Assembly: GCA_018873245.2 (NCBI GenBank)
Contig: JAEMBT020000004.1
Span: forward strand, 6,613,073 to 6,677,072
Direction of reading: 5' to 3'
Source: Archegozetes longisetosus
Lineage: Eukaryota > Arthropoda > Arachnida > Sarcoptiformes > Trhypochthoniidae
DNA length: 64,000 nt
Shown here: positions 10,669-22,560 of the stretch, one piece after another
Numbering within the stretch: the stretch's first letter is position 1
How the letters are laid out: each line of letters starts with the position of its first letter
Notes under the pieces: model-generated
What the model was told of the DNA's origin: nothing
Database searches by the model: none
The model's input: only the letters and a program-made list of their open reading frames with translations
Made by a program: the position numbers and the translations under genes

Positions 10669-11986
10669 AAGATGTGTCTGGAGATGTAACTTAAGCCAGT
10701 CATTCTAGAGTCTACTCTAATTTATTATCAATTAATTAAATAAAGTTTAAATATATTCTTTGTTGAATTTTCTCAAGTTGTTGTTCAATAAATTAGTGTT
10801 AAATTATTCCATAGAAAATCTAACATTTCTTCTAATAATAATCTGTATGTTTTTAAAGTACAATAAACTTGTAATTTCACATCCACTAAGTCATATCTTA
10901 TTAAACACTTTTCAGTTATGATTCATTCAATTTTTGATCTTATATGTTAATGAAATTTGGGGAGAAAAGTGAAAGATTTTGTGATTTAAAAAAAAGAAAT
11001 CTTGCAGATGGTGTCCATTAGCCTAAGTCATTCCCTAAAATATTTAGAATGAGCTTGAAACAAATAAGAAAAATGTAAAAATAAAAATTACGATAAGTTA
11101 GTCAAAGTCAAGTCAAAGAAAATAAGTTAAAATTATTATATACTAGTAGTACTGGAAAAGTCAAAAATATATACATTGTAAGAACATGACGAGCCTATTT
11201 AGAGCTCATTCATTGGTCAGTTTCGTCGAATTTCATATAGAAGTAAACATTTGATTTTAAGCAGGTTTCAAACTTTATTTATCACTTTATTAATAAGTCT
11301 TATTAATATTGAAATAAGTTCGAATTAAAGTAAACTCAACTAATTTTCATGAAAAATAACTGGTTAAGAATATCTGAAATTTCAGTTTTTAAGTTACAGG
11401 TTTTGCTGTACTTCTATGCGAGATATTTTTGACTTTTCCAGTACTGTAATTAAAATAATTGTAATCAGCTTGAATGACAAAAGTGAAAATCATAATAAAA
11501 AATAGTTAAACGTTTCGAGAATTCGATCTAATCTGATTCATCAAAACTCTTAATCAAAATGTGTTATCATTGATGACTAGAGATGAATGATGACTCTCCT
11601 GGTTTTGACAGAATTGTGCTTTTATATACTTTACTGTGGCATTTTGCACGCAAAACGCTAAAAATTATGCTTCTTTTCTCAAAGGGTGCAATTATTTATC
11701 TCTACTAATAATTTATGAGCTCATAAATAGGTCCATTTGATAAAAAAACAATACACGGCATTCACAAAAGATGATAAAAATTTCGTGTCTACTTGCCCCA
11801 TTAGGTAACTCATTAAATTATAAATGTGATCGAATTCACTAAAACACAAGCAGCTTCACTTTTAGAAAGTTTTGTTTATCAAAATGAAGTTGAGAAGAAA
11901 ACAAAATCATTGATTTGAAGCTTCAATATATTGGAATAACTAGAAAAGTTTGAAGGATATATAAGGTATTAGGAACAAAATAAGTG
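10669..11986. other. Intergenic gap holding one small inverted-repeat element
   Basis: AT-rich region between the Ser/Asn-rich gene and tRNA-Gly. It holds the element at 11148-11445, listed separately. No other gene or RNA seen on either strand. Confidence 0.35.
11148..11445. mobile_element. MITE-like element with 23-bp perfect terminal inverted repeats
   Basis: The 23 bases at 11148-11170, beginning AGTACTGGAAAAGTC, recur as an exact reverse complement at 11423-11445. The 298-bp unit has no open frame of note. Size, perfect terminal repeats and lack of coding match a non-autonomous DNA transposon (MITE). The target-site duplication is unclear (TAGT/ACTG at the flanks), so the superfamily is not assigned. 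Perfect repeats suggest recent insertion. Confidence 0.6.
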
Positions 11987-12057
11987 TGCGTCGGCCGGGA
12001 ATCGAACCCGGGCCGCCCGCGTGGCAGGCGAGCATTCTACCACTGAACCACCGACGC
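11987..12057 (-). tRNA. tRNA-Gly (anticodon GCC)
   Basis: The minus strand folds as a standard 71-nt tRNA including the A discriminator base: 7-bp acceptor stem GCGTCGG/CCGACGC, D arm GTTC-AGTGGTA-GAAT, anticodon loop CTGCCAC with anticodon GCC, and T arm CCGGG-TTCGATT-CCCGG. It is nearly identical to animal tRNA-Gly(GCC). A box and B box (GGTTCGATTCC) are intact, there is no intron, and a TTTT run 6-10 bases past the 3' end would stop RNA polymerase III. It decodes GGC and GGU glycine codons. Confidence 0.97.
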
Positions 12058-12598
12058 TTCACATAAGAAACAGAACGATTACATCAGAGTAAAAGATTTG
12101 GATAGATTTCGCAATTCATAGACTTACTAGTTTGTAGCAAAGCTCTCATTTCCTCAATTCGAGTAAATCAAGGAGATTTCATACACCTAAGAGATTTTGG
12201 TTATTTACTTGCAATAGTCTTATACAAACTAAACAAATTCAGACATTATTAGATTGAGTTTCTCATTACTTTATTCATTACTTATATTTATTCATACCTT
12301 ATATTTGATTTGCATATTCAACAAAACGAGTGCATTAAATATCGATAATTAAATATTGATAAAAACATGAGTTTTGCTTCAAAGTTATTACAATAACTTA
12401 AATCTAGAATTGAAACCACACTAAGCCTGACAAACATCGTGATTAATATTATTGAATAATTTAAAATAATTTAAAATAATTTAAATTTGATCCTGATTTA
12501 TAAATTAACGGATAGATTATTGAGATGTTCATTATAAAACATTGCATTCCAACGAAAGTAAGATTGAGATAACTTCCGAATAACTAGAAAACCGAAAC
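12058..12598. other. Gap between tRNA-Gly and the CCDC103-like gene
   Basis: About 540 bp of AT-rich sequence, including a short tandem repeat (three units of roughly ATAATTTAAA near 12453-12486). Probably 3' flank of the CCDC103-like gene. No gene seen. Confidence 0.3.
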
Positions 12599-13453
12599 CT
12601 AATCGAAATCGACTTCATATGATTTCATGAGGTCATTGATGGTGAGTTCGCTGATGTCATTCTCGGCCAAGTCTTGTTGCTTATCATTCATACTCTTCCA
12701 TAGCTTGTGAAATAACTTTTTGCACTCCTGTCTCTCTTCACACGTCAAAAATTGAAGTGAAAGAAGAAAGCGTTTGGTTCGACTCAACGAATTCAGAATA
12801 TAGACAACGAAACAGAAGTCTTCGACAGTGTCGTCGAACTCGCATAGAGCTGAAGCGATGTCACCCAAAGAGCCAAACGATATCTCAGAGAAGACCAAAT
12901 TTCCCGAAGGAGACGAACGATATAATGACCTCAAAAAATTATACCGATCCTTATTGTTGTCCAATTGACGCCAAATTCTTTCAAACTCTGACTGATCTAA
13001 GGTGTAGTGCACTTGTTGTTGTGATCCATGAGTTGAATGCGACTCAAATTCTTCATTGAGCCCTATTTCTTGTTGATTACAATGAGCTGAATGACTGTTA
13101 ATACGATTGTTGTGATTACTATGTGGGTTGTGGTGAATATGATTGTGATTATGATGTGAAGAATGGTTAGAGTGATGGCTATAGTGTTGGTGAAGTGTTT
13201 GATGTATATTACAATAATGGCCACAACTATAATGATTACGATTTCGTTGTAATGCGTTTTGATTTGAGGCGCGATTGCTATAAAATCTTCTATTACTTAA
13301 CGGCATCAGTTGTGAATCATTTGATTCGTTATTAAATCTTTGAATTCGTTCATCGTTTTCCAGACCTATACCAATGGCTGACTCTAAAGCCAACTCCAAC
13401 TGTTCAAATGTGAACTCATTTCCATCTGAATTGGATGCACGAGATTTGGCCAT
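12599..13453 (-). CDS. CCDC103/DNAAF19-like dynein arm assembly protein
   Basis: Intronless 284-residue frame. The C-terminal 110 residues match the RPAP3_C fold as found in CCDC103: 'SEFERIWRQLDNNKDRYNFL', 'SFGSLGDIASAL', 'ILNSLSRTKRFLLSLQFL' and 'EERQECKKLFHKLW'. The N-terminus 'FEQLELALESAI' followed by ENDERIQRF resembles the dynein-attachment region of CCDC103. Between them (about residues 65-150) is a His/Asn/Ser-rich stretch that other family members lack, as far as I recall. In vertebrates CCDC103 (DNAAF19) anchors and stabilises outer dynein arms on axonemal microtubules, so its presence suggests motile cilia or flagellated sperm. RPAP3 and SPAG1 share the C-terminal domain but carry TPR repeats, which are absent here. 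The start is the first ATG of the frame and precedes the conserved segment. Confidence 0.75.
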   Translation of the reverse strand: MAKSRASNSDGNEFTFEQLELALESAIGIGLENDERIQRFNNESNDSQLMPLSNRRFYSNRASNQNALQRNRNHYSCGHYCNIHQTLHQHYSHHSNHSSHHNHNHIHHNPHSNHNNRINSHSAHCNQQEIGLNEEFESHSTHGSQQQVHYTLDQSEFERIWRQLDNNKDRYNFLRSLYRSSPSGNLVFSEISFGSLGDIASALCEFDDTVEDFCFVVYILNSLSRTKRFLLSLQFLTCEERQECKKLFHKLWKSMNDKQQDLAENDISELTINDLMKSYEVDFD

Positions 13454-15598
13454 TGACTCAGTCTTTGAAATGAAATTCAGTTCATTATTGTTTATGTTTT
13501 ATGGAGTAATATTGAATACTTTGATTGAGTATCGATTAGAGATGCGATACTCGGGCTTTAATAAAAGTTATTGATGCTTGTTGTCATATTTCTCATTATA
13601 ATAGGTCTTAAACAAATCACGTCTTCTTCTATCAAATAATAAAAAGTCATTTAATAAATATACGAAATTTTACTAAATTTGATTTAAAAGATTTTATAAA
13701 TTTATAAAATTAGTCGACTATATTATTAAAGCTCAACTGATGATTTGATCATTTTTAATTTTGATCTTATTTTGATTGCTAGTCATTTTAATAGAAAATT
13801 GCAGTAAGTATCGAATTAAACATCGATCAAGTGTTGTTCTAAATGATTGGTTCAGTTTAAACAATTTAAAGGAAACATTTTCAATAAAATCATTTTGAAA
13901 TTTGTAAGCAATTTTAGGTCGATCTAACCTTCATTTATGCAATTAATGCATTTTGCGATATGCTTCTCATAGAAACCGATTTGAAAGTTTAAAAACTAAT
14001 TCTAAAATACTATCAGTTAGTTAAACTAATTGAGATAAGTTTGACTGCAGTTTAAGATAAGCTGATAATCAATTGATTAGCTGTAACAATATGGTAAAAT
14101 CGTTGACTTTAACTTTTACTACAAGTATTCTGACAGAATATGCGAGAGTGAAAGCGAGACTGAACCTTGTAGAACTTGAGTAATACTTTTTTACAGGTTT
14201 GGCAAAAACACAAGTATTGTAACAAGTGATGCAAAACAGGAAAACGTAACCAAAACGTTAAAATAATCTGTTAAAAGATAAGAGAAATTGTTTGGTTAGC
14301 AGAATTTCATGAATGGTTTATTAAAGGGAAAAAAATAGTACATAGAAAGTAAAAACTAAATGAGAAGCATTGATATAGGTGAATAGCAATAATCAGCCGT
14401 CGTAAGGGTAGTGGTAAAAAGAAGAAAGTAGTGGTATACAGTAGTTTCGGTGTTATATAGTAAACGCGAATTGGAAACCTAGTTCAGGTTTAGTTCTAGT
14501 CTTTCATAAAACCATTGAAGAAAGCAGTAAACAGCTGACTGTTTTGCTTTCCCTAAAGTAACTGTTAGATTCAAATATGTGTCAATCAGATTAACGTCAC
14601 TTTCTACCAATTTTAGATTTTCATATTTATGCAATAAATCAATTCTAATGTCATTTATAATAATCTAATTTCATTTAATGGTAAGAATTTAACTTATTTT
14701 TCACAAATTTACAAATTATCCAGTTTTTAAAGTATTAATTAAATTGTAGTCTATTTTAGTTGAGATTTAGTCTAATAATAGATTTGTTGCTATGAATACA
14801 ATCTTAATATGATCTGAAAATTAAACACGTAGCAAATGAAAGACAATATAAGTCTGTTTTGACAGATTTAGTTAGGCATTTTAGCGAATGTTATTCTGAA
14901 AAAATCTGTGTTTCATTAAGCAATATCCGCTTTTCATTGACTCGTTCATAAGTTGACAAATCACCCAATAAGTTATAGATTCCACATTATTTTTGCCCTA
15001 TTTGTTCGTGTTTTTAACTTAAATTGTGCTATATTTTAATTCATTTTTTGATCAACTATTGCTATAAAGAGTTTTTCATTTGACAGTTGAGTAAAAAAAT
15101 GGTTTTGGGTCAATTAATAGAAATGCTATTAATACATATGCTCATAATAAGTGGCTAAATATAATGAAAGTATTGTTGCTAAGCGTAGGCTTCAACTTGA
15201 ATTAACTGTCATTCTTATGCAAAACAATCTATTTTTATGATCTCGAGAATTAGAAATTGAGTGACGAGTTTTCACTTTACGTCATACTATTTCTAAATCT
15301 AAATATTTATTTATTTAAAAGTGTCAAATTAGACAATAACACAAATTTGCATGACATTTGAATAATACTTTTGTATTCTTTACTCAATTGTATTGCAAGT
15401 CAATAAACCCTTGAATGAATGGTTACTATGCATTAGATCAGAGCTAATCTATACAGTTATCAGCGTATCTAAAGTAACCTTTCAGATGAGTTGCATCATT
15501 GTATGTATTTATTGACATTTCGTTATCACAAATAGGATACAGCAATAAATAAATGACAGAAACTACTGAGTTGATCAAGGTTTTAACAAGCATACAGA
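13454..15598. other. Intergenic region between CCDC103-like and GTPBP2
   Basis: About 2.1 kb, AT-rich, between two divergently transcribed genes, so it should include both promoters. I see no exon, RNA gene or clear repeat on either strand. Confidence 0.3.
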
Positions 15599-18500
15599 AT
15601 GGACCCTTTGCTCTCGCTTTTCGATCCCGAGTCCGACAGCGATAGCGGAGAGAATGAAAATGACTTCAATTCTAAGACTCTATTGTCACAAAACGATTGT
15701 TTGCCACCAGAATGCGAAGAAGGAAACATTGAATACAAATTGAAACTGATTAATCCGTCTCAAAGTCGTTTTGAACATCTCGTCACTCAAATGAAATGGA
15801 GATTAAGAGAAGGTAAGAATCAGTTCTTTCCTTATCCAATGTATAGATAAGTAGTTGCAACAAAATTAAAGTTCCCAAAGTTTCAAAATTCAATTATTAG
15901 CTACAAAATGGTGAAAAATCTGTTAAACTCGAAGTATGATCGTTTTCAGTGAGTTCTAATCTTAGGTTTTGAAAGATAATCAAAAGTAATTCTTTGTATA
16001 GAAAAAAAATTAACTAAACAATTGTTCCAACAGATTGTATTAAGATAGAGCTTAATTGGGGAAAGAAAAATATTCTCTATTACAAAAGTTTTATGGTTTA
16101 CTTTGCATTAACATTAGTATATGGCAAGGATGTGAAAATATGCTTTTATCTTGCCAAAATATACGTTTGAAATTGCATCATAGTCATTATAAAGGCTTTA
16201 ATGGGGCCTTAAGTTGATATTCCGATAATTAAGAGTTGCAAACAACAACAAAATACATTTTCAAGGTATTAAAACAGATTATTCGATGCAATTTCAACAG
16301 ATACTGACAAACCCTGAGAACAAACTTCAAATTTGACGAAAAATTTTCAATCGCAACAGAATTGCTGCAACTTTGAGACTTTATGGTTTGGAAGTGCATT
16401 TCCTGCATAAACCAACTTAAAAGCAAATACAACATTTCGAAAATTGAGTTCATTGAAAATTTTACAGTAAAAGACAATTTTAAGTTTAAAGGCCAAAATA
16501 TGCAAATGTAGAAGAAAATAAAAAATATATATGTACTTGTATGCGATTCGAATCCCTAATCATTGCATGGTTTGCAGTTCTGGCCAATTGCCTAAACTTT
16601 TTGTGAAATATTTTAAGTAGAGCTGATTATATCGTGTTTATCTTTAAAGGACATGGAGAAGCCATTTATGAAATCGGTGTAGAAGACAAAGGAATGTTAA
16701 TCGGACTCTCAGAAGATGAAGTAAAGGCATCATTACATACACTATATCTGATGGCAGGTTAGAAGATTCAAAACTTTCCAAACAGAATAAATCTGAAATA
16801 AGACATTAAATTTCAGAAAAATTGGGCGCATCGCTAACCATTATAAGAGAGAGAATCATTGTTGATGACAATCCTAAAAATTCTAAGATTAGCAACAGAA
16901 ACGCACAAATTTGTCGCAAAGCAGTTGAAGTACTTGTTAGAAAGGTACCTGACGACCAACAAACTATTGAGTTACGAATCGCTGTTTTGGGAAATGTGGA
17001 GGTTGGAAAAAGCACATTACTCGGTACTAACTTTCAATCTAATTTGTTGTATACTGCATGAACATTTATTTATAAAAATGACTTATCAATTTCCTTCACT
17101 CAAAGGCGTTCTGACGCAGGGAGAAGTCGATAACGGAAGAGGTGAGTCATTTGTTTGTAGACTTTTTCAACAAAAGTTTGAGAATTTAAAAATACTTTCA
17201 ACTGAATTTCATCATTTTTTCTTGTCTGTTTAAAAATTTGAATGAAAGGAAGCGCACGTTTGAACCTGTTCCGGCACAGACACGAAATACAGTCGGGTAG
17301 AACTTCGAGTATAAGCCGTGAAATATTAGGATTTGACGCCAAAGGTCTTCCTATCACTTATAATGTTTGTCGAACTCCTGAGGAAATCTGTGAAATTTCT
17401 TCAAAACTCATAACATTCATTGATTTGGGAGGACATCAAAAATACTTAAAAACAACAGTATTTGGTTTGATGGCAATGAACGGACACTACGCTTTGTTAG
17501 TAGTGAGTGCTATCGGTGGCGTTTATGCCGGAACCACTCGCGAACACTTAGGCCTAGCACTAGCTCTTGACGTTCCTATTGTTGTAGTTATCAATAAAGT
17601 AGATCTCGCGACTAAAGACTCACTGTTAGCAACACTTAGTCAACTGGAAGCACTTCTTAAGTCTCCTGTTTGTAAAAAAGTAAACAACTATTCTAAACAA
17701 AATTTTGCGATTCTAATTGTAAAATTTTTTAATTGTTAAGGTTCCCGTTAGAGTGGAGACAGAAGACGATGTAATTACTTCTGCGAGTTCATTGACATCA
17801 AGTAATATTACTCCTATCTTTACTGTTTCATGTGTGACGGGAGAAGGTTTAGATCTGTTCTACAAGTTTTTGTATGTTTTGCCGCCTTCTATGAATATAA
17901 GAGACCGCGAAAGATTAATTCAATCCGATTGCGAATTTCAAGTATGCTTCATTGTTGAAACTGATTCTAGTCAAGATCTAACTTTTTGTTTTTCTATTTT
18001 ACAAAGGTTGATGAAACTTTTCAAGTGCCAGAAGTCGGTAAGATAGCTACAGATCTAGTGCCTATAATTAGTCTTCAAATTTTATCCATCAAAAGTCATT
18101 TTAATAGCCTTTATTTAGAATAACAAGACTTTGGAAATTGTAATACAGTTAAGTTAGGGAGTTGAAAACTTCACCGCCAAATGCAGACCTCTTTCTATAG
18201 CTAAAAAATATTCAATGGAATGATTGAATCTATTGAATAGAAAAATGTTAAAGTGATCAATTACTTACGTTGAAGGCGTCTTTATTCTTGACAGTAAACA
18301 AAAACAAGCTCGTCAGTTTGAGTAAAAGTTTGAGTTTACTTTCTTTCATTTATATGCAAATTTGAGTCCGTCATTGGTTTTTAAGGATTTGAAATCAAAT
18401 CTTGTCTATTTTTCAAGATTTTTTTTGACATACTTTTATAGAACAGACTCCAAAATTTGATAACTTATTCTGTCAAAAAATATTTGTCGTATCGAGAGCA

Positions 18501-19134
18501 TTTTTGACGGAGTTATAACCTATACTACCAACAAGCAGTGGATTGTTAAATTGAAATTATTATGACTATAGGTCCAGTTGTGGGTGGATTATTGATGTCT
18601 GGGATAATAAGAGAAGGCGATTGGCTTCAAATCGGACCTTTAGACGATGGGTCATTCAGTCGCGTTCAGGTTTCATCATTGCAAAGGCATAAAGTGGCGT
18701 GTCGTGTAGTCAGAGCAGGAGAAAGCGCAACTTTAGCTCTAACTAATAATAATATAATTGACTTAGATAGAAACATAAGGAAAGGAATGGTTCTTATCCA
18801 AATCGATGACGATATAAGTAATTATCCTATTTGTCTGTACTTTCAAGCGAGAATTCATGTCTTATTTCACGCAACTATGATATATCCCGGTTTTCAAACT
18901 ACTGTTTATATTGGAAATGTTAGACAAACTGCAATTGTAATCGCAATAATGGGCAAGAAGAGCATATCAACGAATGAAACAGCGTCTGTTATGTTCAAAT
19001 TTATGAAACATCCAGAATACATAAATCCTGGATGTAGGCTATTGTTTAGAGAAGGTCCCTCTAAAGGTATCGGACGTGTCCAACAAGTATTTCCAATTAA
19101 AAATATCGACAAGAATAATAATTTTCAAGATTAA
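15599..19134 (+). CDS. GTPBP2: GTP-binding protein 2
   Basis: Translational GTPase of the GTPBP1/GTPBP2 family, linked in mice to rescue of stalled ribosomes. Exons 15599-15812, 16650-16757, 16817-17023, 17106-17141, 17249-17679, 17741-17941, 18007-18037 and 18572-19134 join to 596 residues (human about 602). G1 is GNVEVGKS, with VLTQGEVDNGRG and 'RHEIQSGRTSSISREILGF' following. G3 is DLGGH where relatives have DLAGH, and G4 is NKVD. After the GTPase domain come the beta-barrel domains with 'VPEVGPVVGG', 'SGIIREGDWLQIGPLDDGSF', 'GNVRQTA' and 'FKFMKHPEYI'. The switch segment, ITPIFT and the FQVPEVG region fit GTPBP2 better than GTPBP1. The start ATG at 15599 opens an acidic N-terminus, and upstream exons cannot be excluded. 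Exon 7 is only 31 nt. Confidence 0.94.
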
Positions 19135-19617
19135 TTTTAAATTACACATTTTAATTACATGCTTTTAGACAATTTTAGCATCATATCATGTAACTATTTT
19201 TTCAAATTGAAACGTTTTAATTTCCTCTTAACTCTTAAATGATGAAACTTGAAGCAGTTGCAGATCTTGTTTCAATTTATCATTTGTGCTGAAGTACAAA
19301 TCGACACTTGGATTGATAGCTTGACCTATCTAACGAAATCAATCGAATCGAGTGTTTACAATTAAATCTGATAATAATTTCAAGGTTTTTGCAAACATTG
19401 TATTATAATATAATAGCTATTAACTAACTCATAAGTTGTTATAAAATTGTTAATATAGCACAATTAAGATGATGTTCAAATTGCATTAGATTATATCAAA
19501 CACTTTTGTTGTTATGTAAATTAAGTGAATAAATTATTTTGTCATTTTTAATTCTTGTCATACTTTATTAATGATGTTTTTGTTGATCCGTGCGATTAGA
19601 ATACATACGGAATACTT

Positions 19618-19745
19618 AGTTACGCTACTCGTTTAAAGTGAAGGATCTGTGCAGCCAAAAGCGTTCACTATATCCCAATTCAATCGACAGTAGATTTTAT
19701 GTTCGCTGCAGATACAACATAGTGTTCACTATAGGCTGGTTCACT
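19618..19745. mobile_element. Degenerate relative of the SUFU-intron inverted-repeat element
   Basis: Here CGTTTAAAGTGAAGGATCTG, then GCAGCC and TTCACTATATCCC, track the second half of the element at 3597-3698, ending in GACAGTA near 19694. A further partial copy with GCTGCAGATACAAC, GTTCACTATA and TTCACTGTA follows to about 19745. Boundaries are approximate and the similarity was judged by eye. Confidence 0.35.
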
Positions 19746-21547
19746 GTAAATAGATTGTAATTGTGTTATAAGTTAAAGTGTAATTTGCACTCCAACTCAA
19801 ACTAGGGTTCATTACCTTTTCGTTTGTAGACGTATAAAAATCTTAAGTAATTAATTGCCGTATGAGAGATACGTTTATTTATTAGATAGACCTTCAATGA
19901 CTCGATCCATATTTTTACTTGAACATTAATTCTTGAGTTTAGTCTACATTTGTTGGACTGTCGGTCAGATAATGCGATTATAAAACTATTGGTTATTTAG
20001 AAGATTCAATCTTTACATTCATAACGAATAGGAGTGCGATGTAACTAGTTATCAATCAGCTCTAAAATATAATTTATTGCTTCCTTTGGCGTTTCAAAAC
20101 AATCTACGCTAATACGAAAACAGATAAACCATCACTTATTCAGAACTCTATACTAATGGCAGCCAAAAGGATAGAATAACTGCAAATTAATTGGAACTTG
20201 ATTGTAATCAAGTAGATTGTTGTTAGTTAGAGTTGATAACGTATTGAATTTAAAGTTTGATGATCGAAGCGCAAGCTGCATACCACATTCATGCAATGCT
20301 GTGGTTTTGAATATCAAAGTTTAAAGTTTAAACTGAATTATCGGTATTTCTTCTTTTGTATCCCTATTAGCCTAACGCTCCGTTCTTGAAAATCGTGTTA
20401 TATTACTTGAATGTTAACTAAGTATTCAACAAAAACGAGTAAATTGCGATTATTTCAATCATCAAATATCTTTAAGCTCGAAATAAGTTCTCAATTTGTC
20501 AATAATTGATAATTTGAATCTAAAAAGCTATGAGTCATACGAATATGCGAGAAGAGCTCTAATGAATTTGTTCCTAAGTTTATCTCTAATCTTTTTTAAT
20601 GTCGATATGTTTTCACTGTACATATAAGCTTAAAAAAGTAAGTTTAAGTATGACTTTGAAGTATTTCTCAACAGAAACTCATGATTAAATGTTTACTCAC
20701 ATGAAGCTCGCATGTGATTCAAGCTTCACAAACTAGACAAAGAAATGAATTAAATAAGACGATAGTCCACATCCAATGAAAGAAAACACTGATAAACACA
20801 AAAATCAAACTTCTGTTGAATAAATTATAATTATGAAATAACCTAAATCACATTTGCTAGTTTGAAGGCTGTTTTTAAAGTTGAATAAATTTAGGTGCGG
20901 ATGAAAATTAAGTGATTTGTTATGTTCAAGTTAAGAGTTAAGTTGACAAAAATATAGAGAAATCAATTTTAGGCGTTTATATAAGAATTTGGTTAAGTTA
21001 CTAGACCTCTGTATTCTGCTTACCTAAAGACCATTATCTTAATCAGATAAAACAGTATTTAATTTGATTGACAAAACTAAAGATTTATAAAATGATCAAT
21101 TCACTAAATTTTTCTTATCTTGTTTATTACTTTTGATGTTCTCGACTCAGATTAACTAACTCTTTAGTTGATATAATTATTTTCATTAGTGCGAACATCT
21201 TTAATGTGTTTCATCTGATCAAATTTACTTTGAAAATGGGTCCTAAAAGAAAATGTAAGTAACAACAACTTATTGCAAATCAATTTTGCATCTTTTAAAT
21301 GTTTTTATGCTTACAAAAATTTTTAGTCGAAAATTGAAATTTTAAAATTAAAAATTTTTTTGTCCACATATAACTTAAACTATAAGTCATTATCATTTAT
21401 CATATGTTCCGATGATGAGTTCTCACAATTTCTACGTAAGTGTCTTACTGAAAATTAATGCTCGCAATATGCATGACTTCAATATTTTTATCTTAACAAA
21501 CAACTCATACCTAAGTAATTATTGGGATTCAGGTAGATCTCACTCAC

Positions 21548-21550
<3 letters not shown>

Positions 21551-21628
<78 letters not shown>
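21551..21628 (+). repeat. (CT)39 microsatellite
   Basis: An uninterrupted run of about 39 CT units, flanked by CACT/CATT-rich sequence that looks like its decayed edges (TCACTCTA and TATCACTA repeats to about 21,690). It lies about 2 kb upstream of the first transporter exon. GA/CT tracts can act as promoter elements, but at this distance it may be a plain polymorphic microsatellite. Confidence 0.95.
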
Positions 21629-21633
<5 letters not shown>

Positions 21634-22344
21634 ATTCACTCTCACTCCATTACTATCACTATCACTCTATTACTATCACTGTCACTATTAACCAAGTTAT
21701 GCATTAATACTCACTAGTCAGTAGTATTAGTTTAATGCATAAATATTTAGACTATTTATTATATGTTTATTCGTTGATATGTATTTGTTATCTTTAAATC
21801 TAGTAAACGATGGTTTTTCGTGCAATTTCGCCTAGATCAATTTTAGTAAATAAGTCATTTATCCAAAATCAAGAGTAAACATTTGAGTGTTATTTCAGAG
21901 CCTCTATAATGTCTAAATCTTATTGAGTATGAACCTGGCCATCAAACATAAAGTACTAAACATCTGCTAAAATACACATAAATTTTCATTTGAACTCAAT
22001 TGAGAAGCATTAAGTATTGTGTAAAGCTAATCTAACCTAAGCTAACAGGTATTTTTGTAAATTCGAATAAGTGGCTTAGTTTAATAGTCCCGTAGACCAA
22101 TAAGAAAGTAGCTGTAGTGCTCAGTTTGTAATTCATAACCTCATGGCCTCGACATAACTATCAACGATAATTACTGGGATGAAATAATCCTCTGCACATC
22201 CTTTCTTTCATTGTAAGCTAAAATGACGGCTTTAACTTTAACACATTCAAAATTGAATATTTGAAAATTGATGGAAGTAATAAAACTAAAAGTTATAGTT
22301 TGGTTTAAGATTGTTCTAGGAATCGTGCGTAAAAGAGTGATATG

Positions 22345-22560
22345 GTTACCATGGTAATGTTCCTCATACCTAACTTAACTAAACGTAAACTGAATTAGTA
22401 TTAAATTTAGTTGAGTTAGGTTAGGTAAGGTGAACGGTACAAGTAGCGCTCCAAATATGGTCAAACATTGTTCTAGTAACCACGTGACTTACTTGTACCC
22501 AAATTCTGTATCAACTGTAAAATGAAGTGTACCCAAACCGGATATTATGCTCTAAATTAA
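22345..22560. repeat. Fold-back repeat, copy 1
   Basis: An imperfect palindrome centres near 22,395: GTTCCTCATACCTAAC on the left faces GTTAGGTTAGGTAAGGTGAAC on the right. The right half and its flank (GTGAACGGTACAAGTAGCGC, then CAAACATTGTTCTAGTAAC) run parallel to sequence at 42,460-42,540, so this is a dispersed repeat. Outer ends are not resolved. Confidence 0.5.

Noticed and set aside
21412..21717. Open frame with a long Ser-Leu repeat
   Set aside because: It is the CT microsatellite read through in one frame, with no conserved sequence or splice context.
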